Positions 1-6,341 are shown, counted from the first letter of the stretch. The stretch: 9,378 nucleotides of DNA from Methanomassiliicoccus sp. (GCA_020725985.1 DYTM01000007.1:1-9378); one strand, 5' to 3'. Numbers and translations: made by a program. Notes: generated by a model not told the origin, from the sequence alone.

Positions 1-271
1 CAGTCACCGGCAGTTCGGTCACCTCCCGGATTGCCTTCAGGACATTCCTCCCCCTCCCGTAAGAGAGAGGATCTATGACCAGGACTCCATTTCTGCCGAC
101 AAGGAAAGTCGACTGGTAGACGAACGATTCGACCCAGTAGACCCGCTCGGTCAGGCGCTGGAGTATGTACGGAAGCTGTGCTCTCGCGTAGTCCGTCAAT
201 CCAATCTTCTGGCCAGGGACTATCGGCACATCCTTCGACGGTACGATGTAGTTCTTCCGATCACGTTCCAT
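1..271 (-). CDS. Metallo-beta-lactamase-fold hydrolase, N-terminal fragment (cut by window edge)
   Basis: Reading the minus strand from ATG at 271 gives 90 residues open to the window edge. The first 35 residues form a basic leader. They are followed by a stretch like YILQRLTERVYWVESF, then a strand-turn-strand STFLVGRNGVLVIDPLS, then a helix ending in ELPVT. This order (a variable N-terminus, 'V-x-W-V', 'N-G-V-L-V-I-D', then the helix before the next strand) is the usual start of MBL-fold hydrolases, including the alkyl-sulfatase-like and glyoxalase-II-like branches. The metal-binding HxHxDH motif should follow just past the cut, so neither catalytic competence nor substrate can be judged. 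The ribosome site is weak (GGGGTAGG about 5 bases before the ATG), and no convincing TATA box is seen. The family call is inferred from pattern, without a search. Confidence 0.72.
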   Translation of the reverse strand, partial: MERDRKNYIVPSKDVPIVPGQKIGLTDYARAQLPYILQRLTERVYWVESFVYQSTFLVGRNGVLVIDPLSYGRGRNVLKAIREVTELPVT

Positions 272-528
272 GATAACCTACCCCTAATAGTCAAGCACGG
301 ACCGCAAGGCATTTCAAGGTGGCGGCGATGAAGAGCGATTGGCGATCTGAATCCTCGGCCCGGGCCTCCTCATGAAAGGCATCACTCCAGAACCTTGAGG
401 GCACTCAGCGTGCCCCTTTCCCGGCACCCCCTCTCGTCTTTGTCTTTTGAAGTGCCGGCAATCTGCTCGCCTCAATGATGATGGAATCAGGAATTTGGGT
501 TGACGAAAATCGATTCGCGCGCGTGAGG
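272..528. other. Non-coding gap with two small inverted repeats
   Basis: No credible gene lies here. On the plus strand, GGGCAC (399-404) and GTGCCC (410-415) form a perfect 6-bp stem with a 5-base loop, followed by CCTTTC. A second pair, CCGGCAC (421-427) and GTGCCGG (452-458), encloses a 24-base T-rich loop. A 10-bp palindrome GGCCCGGGCC sits at 357-366. Minus-strand reading places these between the tRNA 3' end and the MBL-fold gene, so they could be a tRNA terminator region or a structured leader. A short T run (minus-strand ATTTTC, about 505-511) lies about 20 bases beyond the tRNA and may help end transcription. None is a recognised RNA family. Confidence 0.35.
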
Positions 529-613
529 TGCGGGGGAAGGGATTTGAACCCCTGAACCCCTGCGAGACAAGACCCTCGATCTTGCGCCGTTGACCAGGCT
601 TGGCTACCCCCGC
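529..613 (-). tRNA. tRNA-Leu, anticodon GAG, class II, with C at position 33
   Basis: The minus strand folds as a complete cloverleaf. The acceptor GCGGGGG (613-607) pairs with CCCCCGC (536-530), and the D arm is GCC/GGC with GG in its loop. The anticodon stem CAAGA/TCTTG encloses the loop TCGAGGG. A 14-base variable arm marks a class II tRNA, and the T arm AGGGG/CCCTT carries TTCAAAT. The anticodon is GAG (577-575), which decodes CUC/CUU leucine codons, and the discriminator A73 at 529 fits leucine. No CCA is encoded (ACCT follows the acceptor stem). No intron is present. The nearly invariant U33 is replaced by C at 578. A TATA box lies 31 bases upstream. Other reading registers of the anticodon loop would break the 5-bp stem, so the GAG call is firm. 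Confidence 0.95.
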
Positions 614-639
614 CCGCGGCCTTCTGAATGCCTGGGCTC

Positions 640-648
640 TTTATTAAA
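640..648 (-). promoter_or_regulatory. TATA box for tRNA-Leu
   Basis: On the minus strand this reads TTTAATAAA, close to the archaeal consensus TTTATAAA. Its centre is 31 bases before tRNA base 1, which predicts transcription starting a few bases before the mature 5' end. This spacing is usual for archaeal tRNA promoters. Confidence 0.65.
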
Positions 649-705
649 CCTTCTCCCTGTGATGGAAAGGAAGGCGTGGAAGGAGCACTTCACTAAGTCC
701 CACAA

Positions 706-713
706 GATATAAG
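706..713 (+). promoter_or_regulatory. TATA box for the PhoU-like operon
   Basis: GATATAAG, preceded by a purine-rich CACAA that could serve as the BRE, lies in the 170-base gap between the divergent tRNA and the first PhoU-like gene. A start site 26-28 bases downstream would fall near 735-740. That leaves a leader of about 45-50 bases, which carries the G-run AGGGGGGGAG (776-784). Confidence 0.55.
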
Positions 714-784
714 TAGAAACAGGGGAAATATTCGTTTTCACCGCGATTCCGCGGATGCCGTTTTGTTGGCTTCATAGGGGGGAG

Positions 785-1901
785 ATGCATCGCCCAGCAG
801 AAACACAGGAAGAAAATCACGAAGGGAAAGGGAGCCTACTCCCTCTACATCCCCAAAAGATGGATAGACAGATGGAAGGGAGAGCAGGCCCGGGAGAGAG
901 TCGTGGACCTCATCCAGCTGGACGATCATCTCATCATCTCCCCAGTGATGAAGGGCTCGTCCGTCTCCCTCAAGACCGAGAGCGATTCGGTCGACGATGT
1001 CAAGAGATTCCTCCTTTCCTCCTATGTGAGGGGGTTTGAGTACGCCGAGCTGACGGCGAAGAAGAGGTTCACCGACGAGCAGATATGCGGAGCTAGGAGC
1101 TTCGTCCGCTTCCTGGACGAACGACTGGTCCTCAACATCACCGAGACCAGAATCGCCTTCGGAAGGAATTCGGCGGGCGTCCCTCAGGGCTCGAGCACGA
1201 TCCAGATGCAGGCGCTTCTTTTCGACAAGCTCGCGGAGGCGATGAGGCTGACGGCGGAGCTCATCGATCACTTTGACAGGAACAAGCGGAGGGCCATCCA
1301 CCTCATGCAGATGTTGCGCCTCCTGGAGGAGGACGTCGACCGGCTCGCTTTCCAGATATTGAGGCAGGCATCGAGGATGGAGATGCCCTTCGAGAGCCTC
1401 GCCGACCTTCACTACGCGGTGCTGACGACGAGCCTGATGGAGAACATCAGCGACAGCGTCTTCGGGACGGTGAGGGACGTGTGCAAGATCTACGGCATAG
1501 ACCACAACAAGCTGCTTTTTCCTGCGGAGACCCTCCTCGCCGATATCCGGGGCGCAGCGACCAGGCTGGAGCCCTCTCTCGAGACCATCCGTCACCTTTA
1601 CACGACCGACTTCAAGGAGTGCGAGACCTATCTTGAGGAGATCAAGGGCTTCACCCTTTCTGAAGACGCGGAGAAGGCATACTCCTGCAAGGAGGACCTT
1701 GTCAGGTTCCGGGACGAGCTCGGGGTAAGACTCGGGAACGCCGTCAACGGCGTGCTTGTCGAAGGCGTGTCCTCGGGGCGGGGTTCGGACATGGCCCAGG
1801 TGCTGAGGATCGGATACAGGATCGCAGACATCGCGACCAAGCTCGAGGAGCTCGCCAAGCTCTCCGTCACCTTCCACTTCCCGGGTAAGCGCCAGGACTG
1901 A
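785..1901 (+). CDS. PhoU-family protein with AbrB-like N-terminus, first of a tandem pair; apparent 1-base frame disruption near 5' end
   Basis: From about base 807 the reading frame encodes an AbrB/SpoVT-like segment (RKKITKGKGAYSLYIPKRW, then IQLDDHLIISP). It is followed by PhoU-type helical bundles, including LLEEDVDRLAFQILR at about 1317-1361, with the ExxxD pattern that binds metal in PhoU. It closely matches the next gene along its whole length. In this frame no ATG, GTG or TTG occurs between the stop at 714 and GTG 903, and starting at 903 would delete most of the AbrB-like part. ATG 785 lies in another frame and reads MHRPAET. Dropping one base around 804-810 joins it to RKKI..., giving the ETRK opening common in archaeal PhoU proteins. 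I therefore mark 785 as the likely original start. The cause could be a sequence error, a real frameshift, recoding, or a non-standard start (ATC at 789 sits 4 bases after GGAG). The role is probably regulatory or adaptor-like in phosphate or metal homeostasis (inferred). Confidence 0.78.
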
Positions 1902-1911
1902 GGTTCCTCGC

Positions 1912-3012
1912 ATGACGAAATCGAACGACATCAGGACGAGCAAGCGCATATCCCGAGCGGGATCAGGCGGCTTCTCGATCTACCTCCCCAAACAGTGGAT
2001 CAACGGCTGGCTGGACGAACAGGTCGCGGGGAAGGAGGTAGACATGTTCAGCCTGGGGGATCAACTCATCCTCACACCCAGACTGTCCACGAAGAGGATG
2101 AGCGTCTCGGCCGGCGCGATGACGAGGGACGAGCTGAAGGAGTACATCGTCTCGGCGTTCATCAAGGGCGCGGACGAGTTCCGACTGGAGTCCTCAGCGC
2201 TGTCCGAGGCGCTCATCGGCGAATCGAGGAACATCGTCAGGCTCCTTGACGAGAACCTCGTTCCCGCCTCGAACGACGACGCAATCTCGTACGCGAACAG
2301 ACCTGCGATCGTCCACGAGACCAACGCCCTCCTCTCCCTCCTGTTCGACAAGGTTGCGGAGGGGGAGGGGCTCGCCTCCGACCTCCTGAACAGCTTCGAC
2401 ATCAACCCCGACAAGGGGATCCAGATCCTCAGGCTCATGTACTCCCTCGAGGAGGAGGACATCGACCGGGTGGCGTTCCAGATCCTCAGAAATCTGTCGA
2501 AATGCGAGCCTAGCTCCCGGACGCTGACCGAGCTGAATCTGAAATGGACGACGGCGGACGCGCTGGAGCGCATCGGCGACACGCTGTATGCCGTCGCGGG
2601 GCTTGTGTGCGAATCCTACGGCCTCGAGCGGGACGAGCTTCAGTATCCCGTCGAGTACCTGCAGGAACACGCACTCACGAAGGACTTCGCCATCCCGGAC
2701 CACATCCATTGCCTCAAGGAGCAGTTCGTCGCGGACATGAACGAGTGCTCCGAGAGCTTGCTGAAGGTTAAGGAGGCGGTCCTTGCAAGGGACGGGAAGG
2801 CGGCACTGGAGCAAAGCCACGTGATCAGCTGCTACAGGCTCCGAATGGAGAAGGAGTTCTGGGAGAATGCATCGAAACTCACAAGACCTTTCTCCCTCAG
2901 GGAGGGGAGCGCGTTCCTCCTCTGCAACCGGATTGCCTCGAGGGTGAGGGAGATCCTCTTTCTCACGGACGGTCTGGCAAAGAGGGCCGGGCTTGTCTAC
3001 TACGTGAAGTGA
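1912..3012 (+). CDS. PhoU-family protein with AbrB-like N-terminal domain, second of a tandem pair
   Basis: This 366-residue protein has two parts. Residues about 10-55 match the AbrB/SpoVT swapped-hairpin DNA-binding fold seen at the N-terminus of many archaeal PhoU proteins (SKRISRAGSGGFSIYLPKQW, then FSLGDQLILTPR). Residues about 75-366 are all helical and contain two PhoU-like bundles. The EEEDIDR stretch at about 180-186 matches the metal-binding ExxxD pattern. There are no membrane segments. The start is ATG 1912, preceded by GAGGTT 6 bases upstream and only 10 bases after the previous stop, so the two genes are almost surely cotranscribed. Aligned by eye, the proteins share FDK(L/V)AE and (D/I)DR(L/V)AFQILR blocks and are clear paralogues. 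PhoU proteins usually regulate PstSCAB phosphate uptake, but no Pst or kinase gene is near. A heteromeric regulator is an inference. Confidence 0.88.
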   Translation: MTKSNDIRTSKRISRAGSGGFSIYLPKQWINGWLDEQVAGKEVDMFSLGDQLILTPRLSTKRMSVSAGAMTRDELKEYIVSAFIKGADEFRLESSALSEALIGESRNIVRLLDENLVPASNDDAISYANRPAIVHETNALLSLLFDKVAEGEGLASDLLNSFDINPDKGIQILRLMYSLEEEDIDRVAFQILRNLSKCEPSSRTLTELNLKWTTADALERIGDTLYAVAGLVCESYGLERDELQYPVEYLQEHALTKDFAIPDHIHCLKEQFVADMNECSESLLKVKEAVLARDGKAALEQSHVISCYRLRMEKEFWENASKLTRPFSLREGSAFLLCNRIASRVREILFLTDGLAKRAGLVYYVK

Positions 3013-3064
3013 AAACGCTCCCTTGTTCTTGTGAGATACCCTCGCAGGCCGAGAGACAGGCAAT

Positions 3065-3073
3065 GTTATATAT
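3065..3073 (+). promoter_or_regulatory. TATA box for rnpB
   Basis: GTTATATAT stands out as AT-rich in GC-rich surroundings. It lies 52 bases after the PhoU operon stop, and its centre is about 28-30 bases before the predicted 5' end of RNase P RNA near 3098. This is the expected archaeal TATA-to-start distance. Confidence 0.7.
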
Positions 3074-3097
3074 TCGATTTCGCCTTGAAAGGGAATG

Positions 3098-3413
3098 CCA
3101 GGAGAGGGAGGGCAGCCGACGGTAGGGTCGCTTGCGACCCAGCTGAGGAAGGTCCCCCCTCCGTGAGACGGTGGACCACGCGAGTGGTTGGGCGAGAGCC
3201 CAGGCAAGGGCGCAGAAACGACACAGCTCCGATCGAGGATGATTCGCTCGGCGATGACGTTGTTCGGAGATTTGGTGAAACGGCGACTCCCCACCGGAGC
3301 AAGCCCAAACAGCCGGAATGATCTCTCAGGACCGGCGGGTAGGGTGCTTAGTTGAATGCTGCCTGAAACAGAAGGGGGCCTACTACCCTCACCTGGCCCA
3401 CGATACCTCTCCC
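3098..3413 (+). ncRNA. rnpB: RNase P RNA, archaeal type A
   Basis: This is the catalytic RNA that trims tRNA 5' leaders. The conserved elements appear in order. GGAGAGG (3101-3107) and CCTCTCC (3406-3412) make the terminal P1 helix. A P3-type hairpin GGGTCG-CTTG-CGACCC lies at 3125-3140, and CR-I GAGGAAGGTC at 3145-3154. The central block GGGCGCAGAAACGACAC (about 3208-3224) is typical of archaeal RNase P. CR-IV GGAGCAAGCCCAAACAG lies at about 3296-3312, and CR-V ACAGAAGGGGGCCTACTA, which carries the P4 3' strand, at about 3368-3385. The length of about 316 bases fits type A. Both ends are approximate, since they come from the P1 pairing and the TATA position. No oligo-T terminator is obvious before the cupin gene. 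Confidence 0.93.
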
Positions 3414-3480
3414 GGGGTCTTGTCGGTCCTCCGCGACGCAAGTTCTTTCATGCCCGGTGTCAATTCCCCCGGGGAGAGGC

Positions 3481-3810
3481 ATGAGGATTTTCAGGTACGA
3501 CGAGGCGGTCGAGGCACAGCCTGTGCCGGGTGTGAAGAGGAGGATGCTGGCTTGCGGGGAGGAAGCGCAGATCATCGAGTTCTTCCTTCCAAAGGGGGTG
3601 GTGTTCCCTCTCCATAAGCACCCCCACGAGCAGACGGGATTCATCGCCGAAGGAAGGCTGAGGATGACGATCGCGGGCGAGCAACACGAACTCGGGAAGG
3701 GGGACGCGTACTTCGTGCCGCCCAATGTAGAGCATGGGACGATGGCGCTCGAGGACTGCGTGAACATCGATGTCTTCTCGCCGCCGAGGAAGGAATACAT
3801 AGACAGATAG
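3481..3810 (+). CDS. Small single-domain cupin protein
   Basis: From ATG 3481 this is a 109-residue protein (MRIFRYDEAVEA...). It contains a full cupin core: motif 1 HKHPHEQTGFIAEGRL with the metal-ligand set H-x-H-x3-E/Q-x-G, then GKGDAYFVPPNVEHG as motif 2, with the PPN-x-x-H ligand. A beta-barrel metal-binding fold is expected. Substrates of such short cupins vary widely, so no reaction is assigned. GGGGAG sits 5 bases before ATG 3481. An in-frame GTG at 3457 would add 8 residues but has no ribosome site, so I prefer ATG 3481. The gene follows rnpB by about 67 bases with no clear TATA box between, so read-through from the rnpB promoter is possible. The stop is 179 bases before pckA. Confidence 0.85.
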   Translation: MRIFRYDEAVEAQPVPGVKRRMLACGEEAQIIEFFLPKGVVFPLHKHPHEQTGFIAEGRLRMTIAGEQHELGKGDAYFVPPNVEHGTMALEDCVNIDVFSPPRKEYIDR

Positions 3811-3859
3811 GGAGGGCGACCGAGGGAGCGGCCGGATGACCCCCGATCGAGACGGATTG

Positions 3860-3904
3860 TGGTGGCAAATACCAGGGGACCCTGGGAACCCCGCCTAGCC
3901 ACCA
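3860..3904. promoter_or_regulatory. Nested inverted repeat abutting the pckA TATA box
   Basis: The outer arms TGGTGGC (3860-3866) and GCCACCA (3898-3904) are perfectly complementary. Inside them CCAGGG (3872-3877) and CCCTGG (3880-3885) form a second, almost gapless dyad. The structure ends two bases before the AT-rich promoter element of pckA. It could be an operator for pckA or a hairpin ending the cupin transcript. No T run follows directly. Confidence 0.35.
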
Positions 3905-3905
3905 A

Positions 3906-3914
3906 CATTTAAGC
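3906..3914 (+). promoter_or_regulatory. Putative TATA box for pckA
   Basis: CATTTAAGC is the main AT-rich hexamer-like element in the cupin-pckA gap. A start 26-28 bases downstream would fall around 3935, giving a leader of about 55 bases before GTG 3990. Confidence 0.5.
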
Positions 3915-3989
3915 TCTGGAATACGTTTAGCCAATGGCTCCGACAATCTGCCTCGGGAGGATGGAGGGGGGACAGCGAGACCGAGTGAA

Positions 3990-5609
3990 GTGGATCAGCT
4001 GCTTGAACTCGTCAAGAAGCTTCCTCAGATGCCCAACGTTCGAAAACCTGAGCCAGAGGAGCTCAGGAAGCTGAGCGAGAGTTACGGCAACCTCACCGAG
4101 TTCGGGAACTACAACTTCTGCTCGACCGTGAGGAACAGGAGCGCCGGCCTGACCGTCTACGTCGGGGACGAGAACGTGCGCCAGGAGAAGTTGAACAGGA
4201 ACCAGGAGGAGATAGTGAAGAACCTGCCCAAGACGGTCAGGCTCGTCATCGACTACCTGCCGAGGGTGCCGCTCTACTATCTGCCGTTGACGATGGGGAG
4301 CAACAGCAAGCTCACCCCCCACTGCAACCTCTTCATCTCAAGGTACCGGGTGGACTACATCCGCCTCGCTTACATGGTTTACCAGACCCTTTTCCGCAGG
4401 ACCGACACCCCGGGTCCAGAGGTGTACCTGATAGATCTTCCGGAGTGGCAGGAGAAGGACCGGCAGATCCTCGCTTTCCCGGACGATGCACTCACGCTCG
4501 TCCTCGGGAGCGACTACTACGGGGAGATAAAGAAGGGTTTCCTCAGGATGGGGATGTACGAGGCGAAGAAGAGGGGGATGCTCGGCCTCCACGCCGGCTC
4601 GAAGCTCATCTGGGCGAGAAGCCCGTCCGGTCGGATCGGGAGGCTGGGGATGATCATTTTCGGCTTGACGGCGACCGGCAAGACTACCCATTCCTGTCAC
4701 CACCACGGCCTGCTTGATCCGGGGGAAAAGGTGGCGATCGTCCAGGACGACGTTGTCTTCCTGGGGAAGACCGGGGAGGCGCTCGGGACCGAGCGGGGCT
4801 TCTACATCAAGACCGACGGGCTCCACCCCGAGACCCAGCCCCTCCTGTACAAGGCCGCGACGAGCAGGGACGCGATCCTGGAAAATATCATGGTCGACTA
4901 CCGCGGGAAGGCGTACTTCCAGGACGAGGTCCTCACGGGCAACGGGAGAGGGATCATCCAGAGGGACGACCTCGGCTCCTGGAAGAGCGACGGGCTGAAC
5001 CTTCCGCCGGTGGAGGATCTCGACAAGCTCCTCGTCGCCTTCATCACCCGACGGAACACCGTCCTTCCGATAGCGTCGAAACTCACCTGCGCCCAGGCGG
5101 CGGGGGCGTTCATGCTCGGCGAATCCATCGAGTCCACCGGAGGCGATCCCCGGCGGGCGGGGGAGTCGGTCCGGGTGGTCGGCACGAACCCCTTCATCAT
5201 TGGGAGCGAGGCGGAGGAGGGCAACTGGTTCTACGATTTCCTCCGGTCGAAGGGGGAGAAGGTGGAGTGCTACCAGCTCAACACCGGCGGGGTGGGGGAG
5301 ATCATGGAGACGGAACCCGACGGGACGAAGAGAGTCGTCAGGAAGGTCACGAGGGTGGAGATACTCGAGATGGCCGGCATAATCAGGGGCATTTGCCGCG
5401 GGACCATCACCTGGAAGGTCGATCCCCGCTTCGGGACTCTTGTGCCGGAGACGGTGGATGGAATCGACATGGGGAGGTTCGATCTCGCCAAGTTCTACGG
5501 AGAAGAGGAGACGGCTCGGCTCGTCGAAGCCCTGAAGAAGGACAGGAGGGGCTACCTGGCAAGATTCAAGGGGCTCCACCCCGACATCCTCGAGGCGTAC
5601 GAGGTGTAG
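3990..5609 (+). CDS. pckA: Phosphoenolpyruvate carboxykinase, ATP type
   Basis: This enzyme interconverts oxaloacetate plus ATP with phosphoenolpyruvate, CO2 and ADP in the cytosol, at the entry to gluconeogenesis. The 539-residue length equals that of typical ATP-type PckA (about 540). Visible family marks are EIKKGFLRMGMY with K181/K182 (the Mn-binding lysine region) and GLHAGS with H201 at the catalytic His site. The kinase-1a P-loop GLTATGKTT (225-233) contains the diagnostic S/T-x-T/S-G-K-T-T form. Kinase-2 is VQDDVVF at 251-257. Further marks are the FYIKTDGL region, where ATP-PckA has 'YAKTINL', then RDAILENI, and YQLNTGGVGE near 427-436. The GTG start has no close ribosome site: GGAGG lies about 22 bases upstream and no other start is in frame. 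ATP-type PckA is less usual in archaea than the GTP type (general knowledge). The nucleotide preference is inferred from motif style. Confidence 0.92.
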   Translation: MDQLLELVKKLPQMPNVRKPEPEELRKLSESYGNLTEFGNYNFCSTVRNRSAGLTVYVGDENVRQEKLNRNQEEIVKNLPKTVRLVIDYLPRVPLYYLPLTMGSNSKLTPHCNLFISRYRVDYIRLAYMVYQTLFRRTDTPGPEVYLIDLPEWQEKDRQILAFPDDALTLVLGSDYYGEIKKGFLRMGMYEAKKRGMLGLHAGSKLIWARSPSGRIGRLGMIIFGLTATGKTTHSCHHHGLLDPGEKVAIVQDDVVFLGKTGEALGTERGFYIKTDGLHPETQPLLYKAATSRDAILENIMVDYRGKAYFQDEVLTGNGRGIIQRDDLGSWKSDGLNLPPVEDLDKLLVAFITRRNTVLPIASKLTCAQAAGAFMLGESIESTGGDPRRAGESVRVVGTNPFIIGSEAEEGNWFYDFLRSKGEKVECYQLNTGGVGEIMETEPDGTKRVVRKVTRVEILEMAGIIRGICRGTITWKVDPRFGTLVPETVDGIDMGRFDLAKFYGEEETARLVEALKKDRRGYLARFKGLHPDILEAYEV

Positions 5610-5610
5610 C

Positions 5611-5623
5611 GCCGTCCGACGGC
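5611..5623. terminator. Short dyad just after pckA stop
   Basis: GCCGTC and GACGGC flank a single C, right after the TAG at 5607-5609, and TCCCTTCCC follows. The loop is too small for a simple hairpin without opening a pair or two, and there is no T run, so a role in ending pckA transcription is only possible. Confidence 0.25.
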
Positions 5624-5683
5624 TCCCTTCCCTGAATCGGCTTTCGCCGTAGCAGCGAGCTATCTGGCCTCACAATGAGCGTG

Positions 5684-5695
5684 ACAACCGGTTGT
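5684..5695. promoter_or_regulatory. Perfect 12-bp palindrome upstream of the DUF835 gene
   Basis: ACAACCGGTTGT is a perfect palindrome in the 196-base gap after pckA. It ends 18 bases before a TATA-like ATTAAATT. Its size and place suit a dimeric helix-turn-helix operator, but no binding protein can be named. Confidence 0.35.
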
Positions 5696-5713
5696 TATTG
5701 CCGCTATCTGCGC

Positions 5714-5721
5714 ATTAAATT
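5714..5721 (+). promoter_or_regulatory. Possible TATA box for the DUF835 gene
   Basis: ATTAAATT is the most AT-rich octamer of the gap. Transcription would start near 5742, leaving a leader of about 64 bases that contains the GGGGAGG ribosome site at 5791-5797. Confidence 0.4.
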
Positions 5722-5805
5722 CTCCGTGACGATGTTTCGACAGCGGGATACGCGTTAGTATCCACGGGGTCTACTTCATTCTCAGGAAACGGGGAGGAAC
5801 AAGGT

Positions 5806-6279
5806 ATGCCGATTTCGAACGGGAAGCTGTATCTATTTGTCGAGAGGGTTCCCCTGAGAACCCATCAGGTGCTCAGGAAGGAGCTGTCTCAAGGGAGGAA
5901 GGCCCTCTACATATCGAAGAACGCGCCTCATATGCTGCGCACCCAACTCAACTTCGATCCTCAGAGTCTCCAGATGAAGTGGCTGAACCCCAGGCCAGGT
6001 TGCGATTGCATCCCCCCGATGAACCTGCCGGAGTTCGAGAAGTACATCGACACATTCCTCAAGGAGAACAAGGACGGTATCGTTGTTCTGAACGGCGTGG
6101 AAGTCCTTGAGATGTGGAACGGGTTCAGGCCGGTCCTGGAGGCGCTGAAGAGGGCGCAGGAGAAGGTCAGCTCGAACGGGAGCTGCATGCTGATCAGCCT
6201 CGACCCCAAGACCCAGTTCAGCCGGAACTTGAACGACTTGGAGAGCATCTCGGACGAGGTCGTATCGAGCTATACCTGA
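5806..6279 (+). CDS. Stand-alone DUF835 domain protein
   Basis: The 157 residues match the pattern of archaeal DUF835 domains from end to end. They begin with a strand GKLYLFVERVPLRTHQVLRKEL, followed by GRKALYISKNAP and KWLNP with a Pro/Cys-rich insert (residues about 66-72). The central helix FEKYIDTFL leads to GIVVLNGVEVLEMWNGF, the family's most typical block ('vvlDGleyL...nGF'). The protein ends with a helix and SCMLISLDPKTQ. Family members are often fused to sensor or membrane segments, but this one is a single soluble domain with no signal peptide or transmembrane stretch. The biochemical function is unknown. GGGGAGG 8 bases before ATG 5806 settles the start. A pyrimidine-rich tract follows the stop, suggesting a single-gene transcript. 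Confidence 0.85.
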   Translation: MPISNGKLYLFVERVPLRTHQVLRKELSQGRKALYISKNAPHMLRTQLNFDPQSLQMKWLNPRPGCDCIPPMNLPEFEKYIDTFLKENKDGIVVLNGVEVLEMWNGFRPVLEALKRAQEKVSSNGSCMLISLDPKTQFSRNLNDLESISDEVVSSYT

Positions 6280-6280
6280 C

Positions 6281-6297
6281 CTCTCTTCTTTCTTTTC
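6281..6297 (+). terminator. Pyrimidine/T-rich tract after the DUF835 gene
   Basis: Directly after the TGA at 6277-6279 comes CTCTCTTCTTTCTTTTC, the only long pyrimidine run in the area. Archaeal RNA polymerase often stops at such T-rich tracts without a hairpin. It merges with the palindrome CTTTTCGAAAAG at 6292-6303, which may also serve the next promoter. Confidence 0.45.
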
Positions 6298-6341
6298 GAA
6301 AAGTTGATTTCTCCAGTTCGAGCTATCAAATCGTGGATGCC

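Noticed and set aside
738..1949. Long minus-strand open frame of about 403 codons opposite the first PhoU-like gene
   Set aside because: It is a GC-rich antisense shadow. Its product is Arg/Leu/Glu-biased with no family pattern, while the plus strand encodes a clear PhoU protein.
3031..3321. Small plus-strand frames over the RNase P RNA
   Set aside because: They coincide with conserved RNase P RNA blocks and have no ribosome site or domain.
2194..3441. Minus-strand open frame of about 415 codons covering the second PhoU gene and rnpB
   Set aside because: It runs across a well-supported protein gene and a structural RNA on the other strand and shows no motif.
3457..3480. GTG 3457 as the cupin start
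   Set aside because: It has no ribosome site and adds a Pro/Gly stub, whereas ATG 3481 has GGGGAG at proper spacing.
4338..5579. Minus-strand open frame of about 413 codons inside pckA
   Set aside because: It is antisense to an unmistakable PckA, with composition typical of the reverse frame of a high-GC gene.
6114..6341. Upstream extension of the cysteine-rich protein into the DUF835 gene
   Set aside because: The extension overlaps DUF835 in another frame and is low-complexity Arg/Glu/Gly. The real start is at 6333 or 6342.
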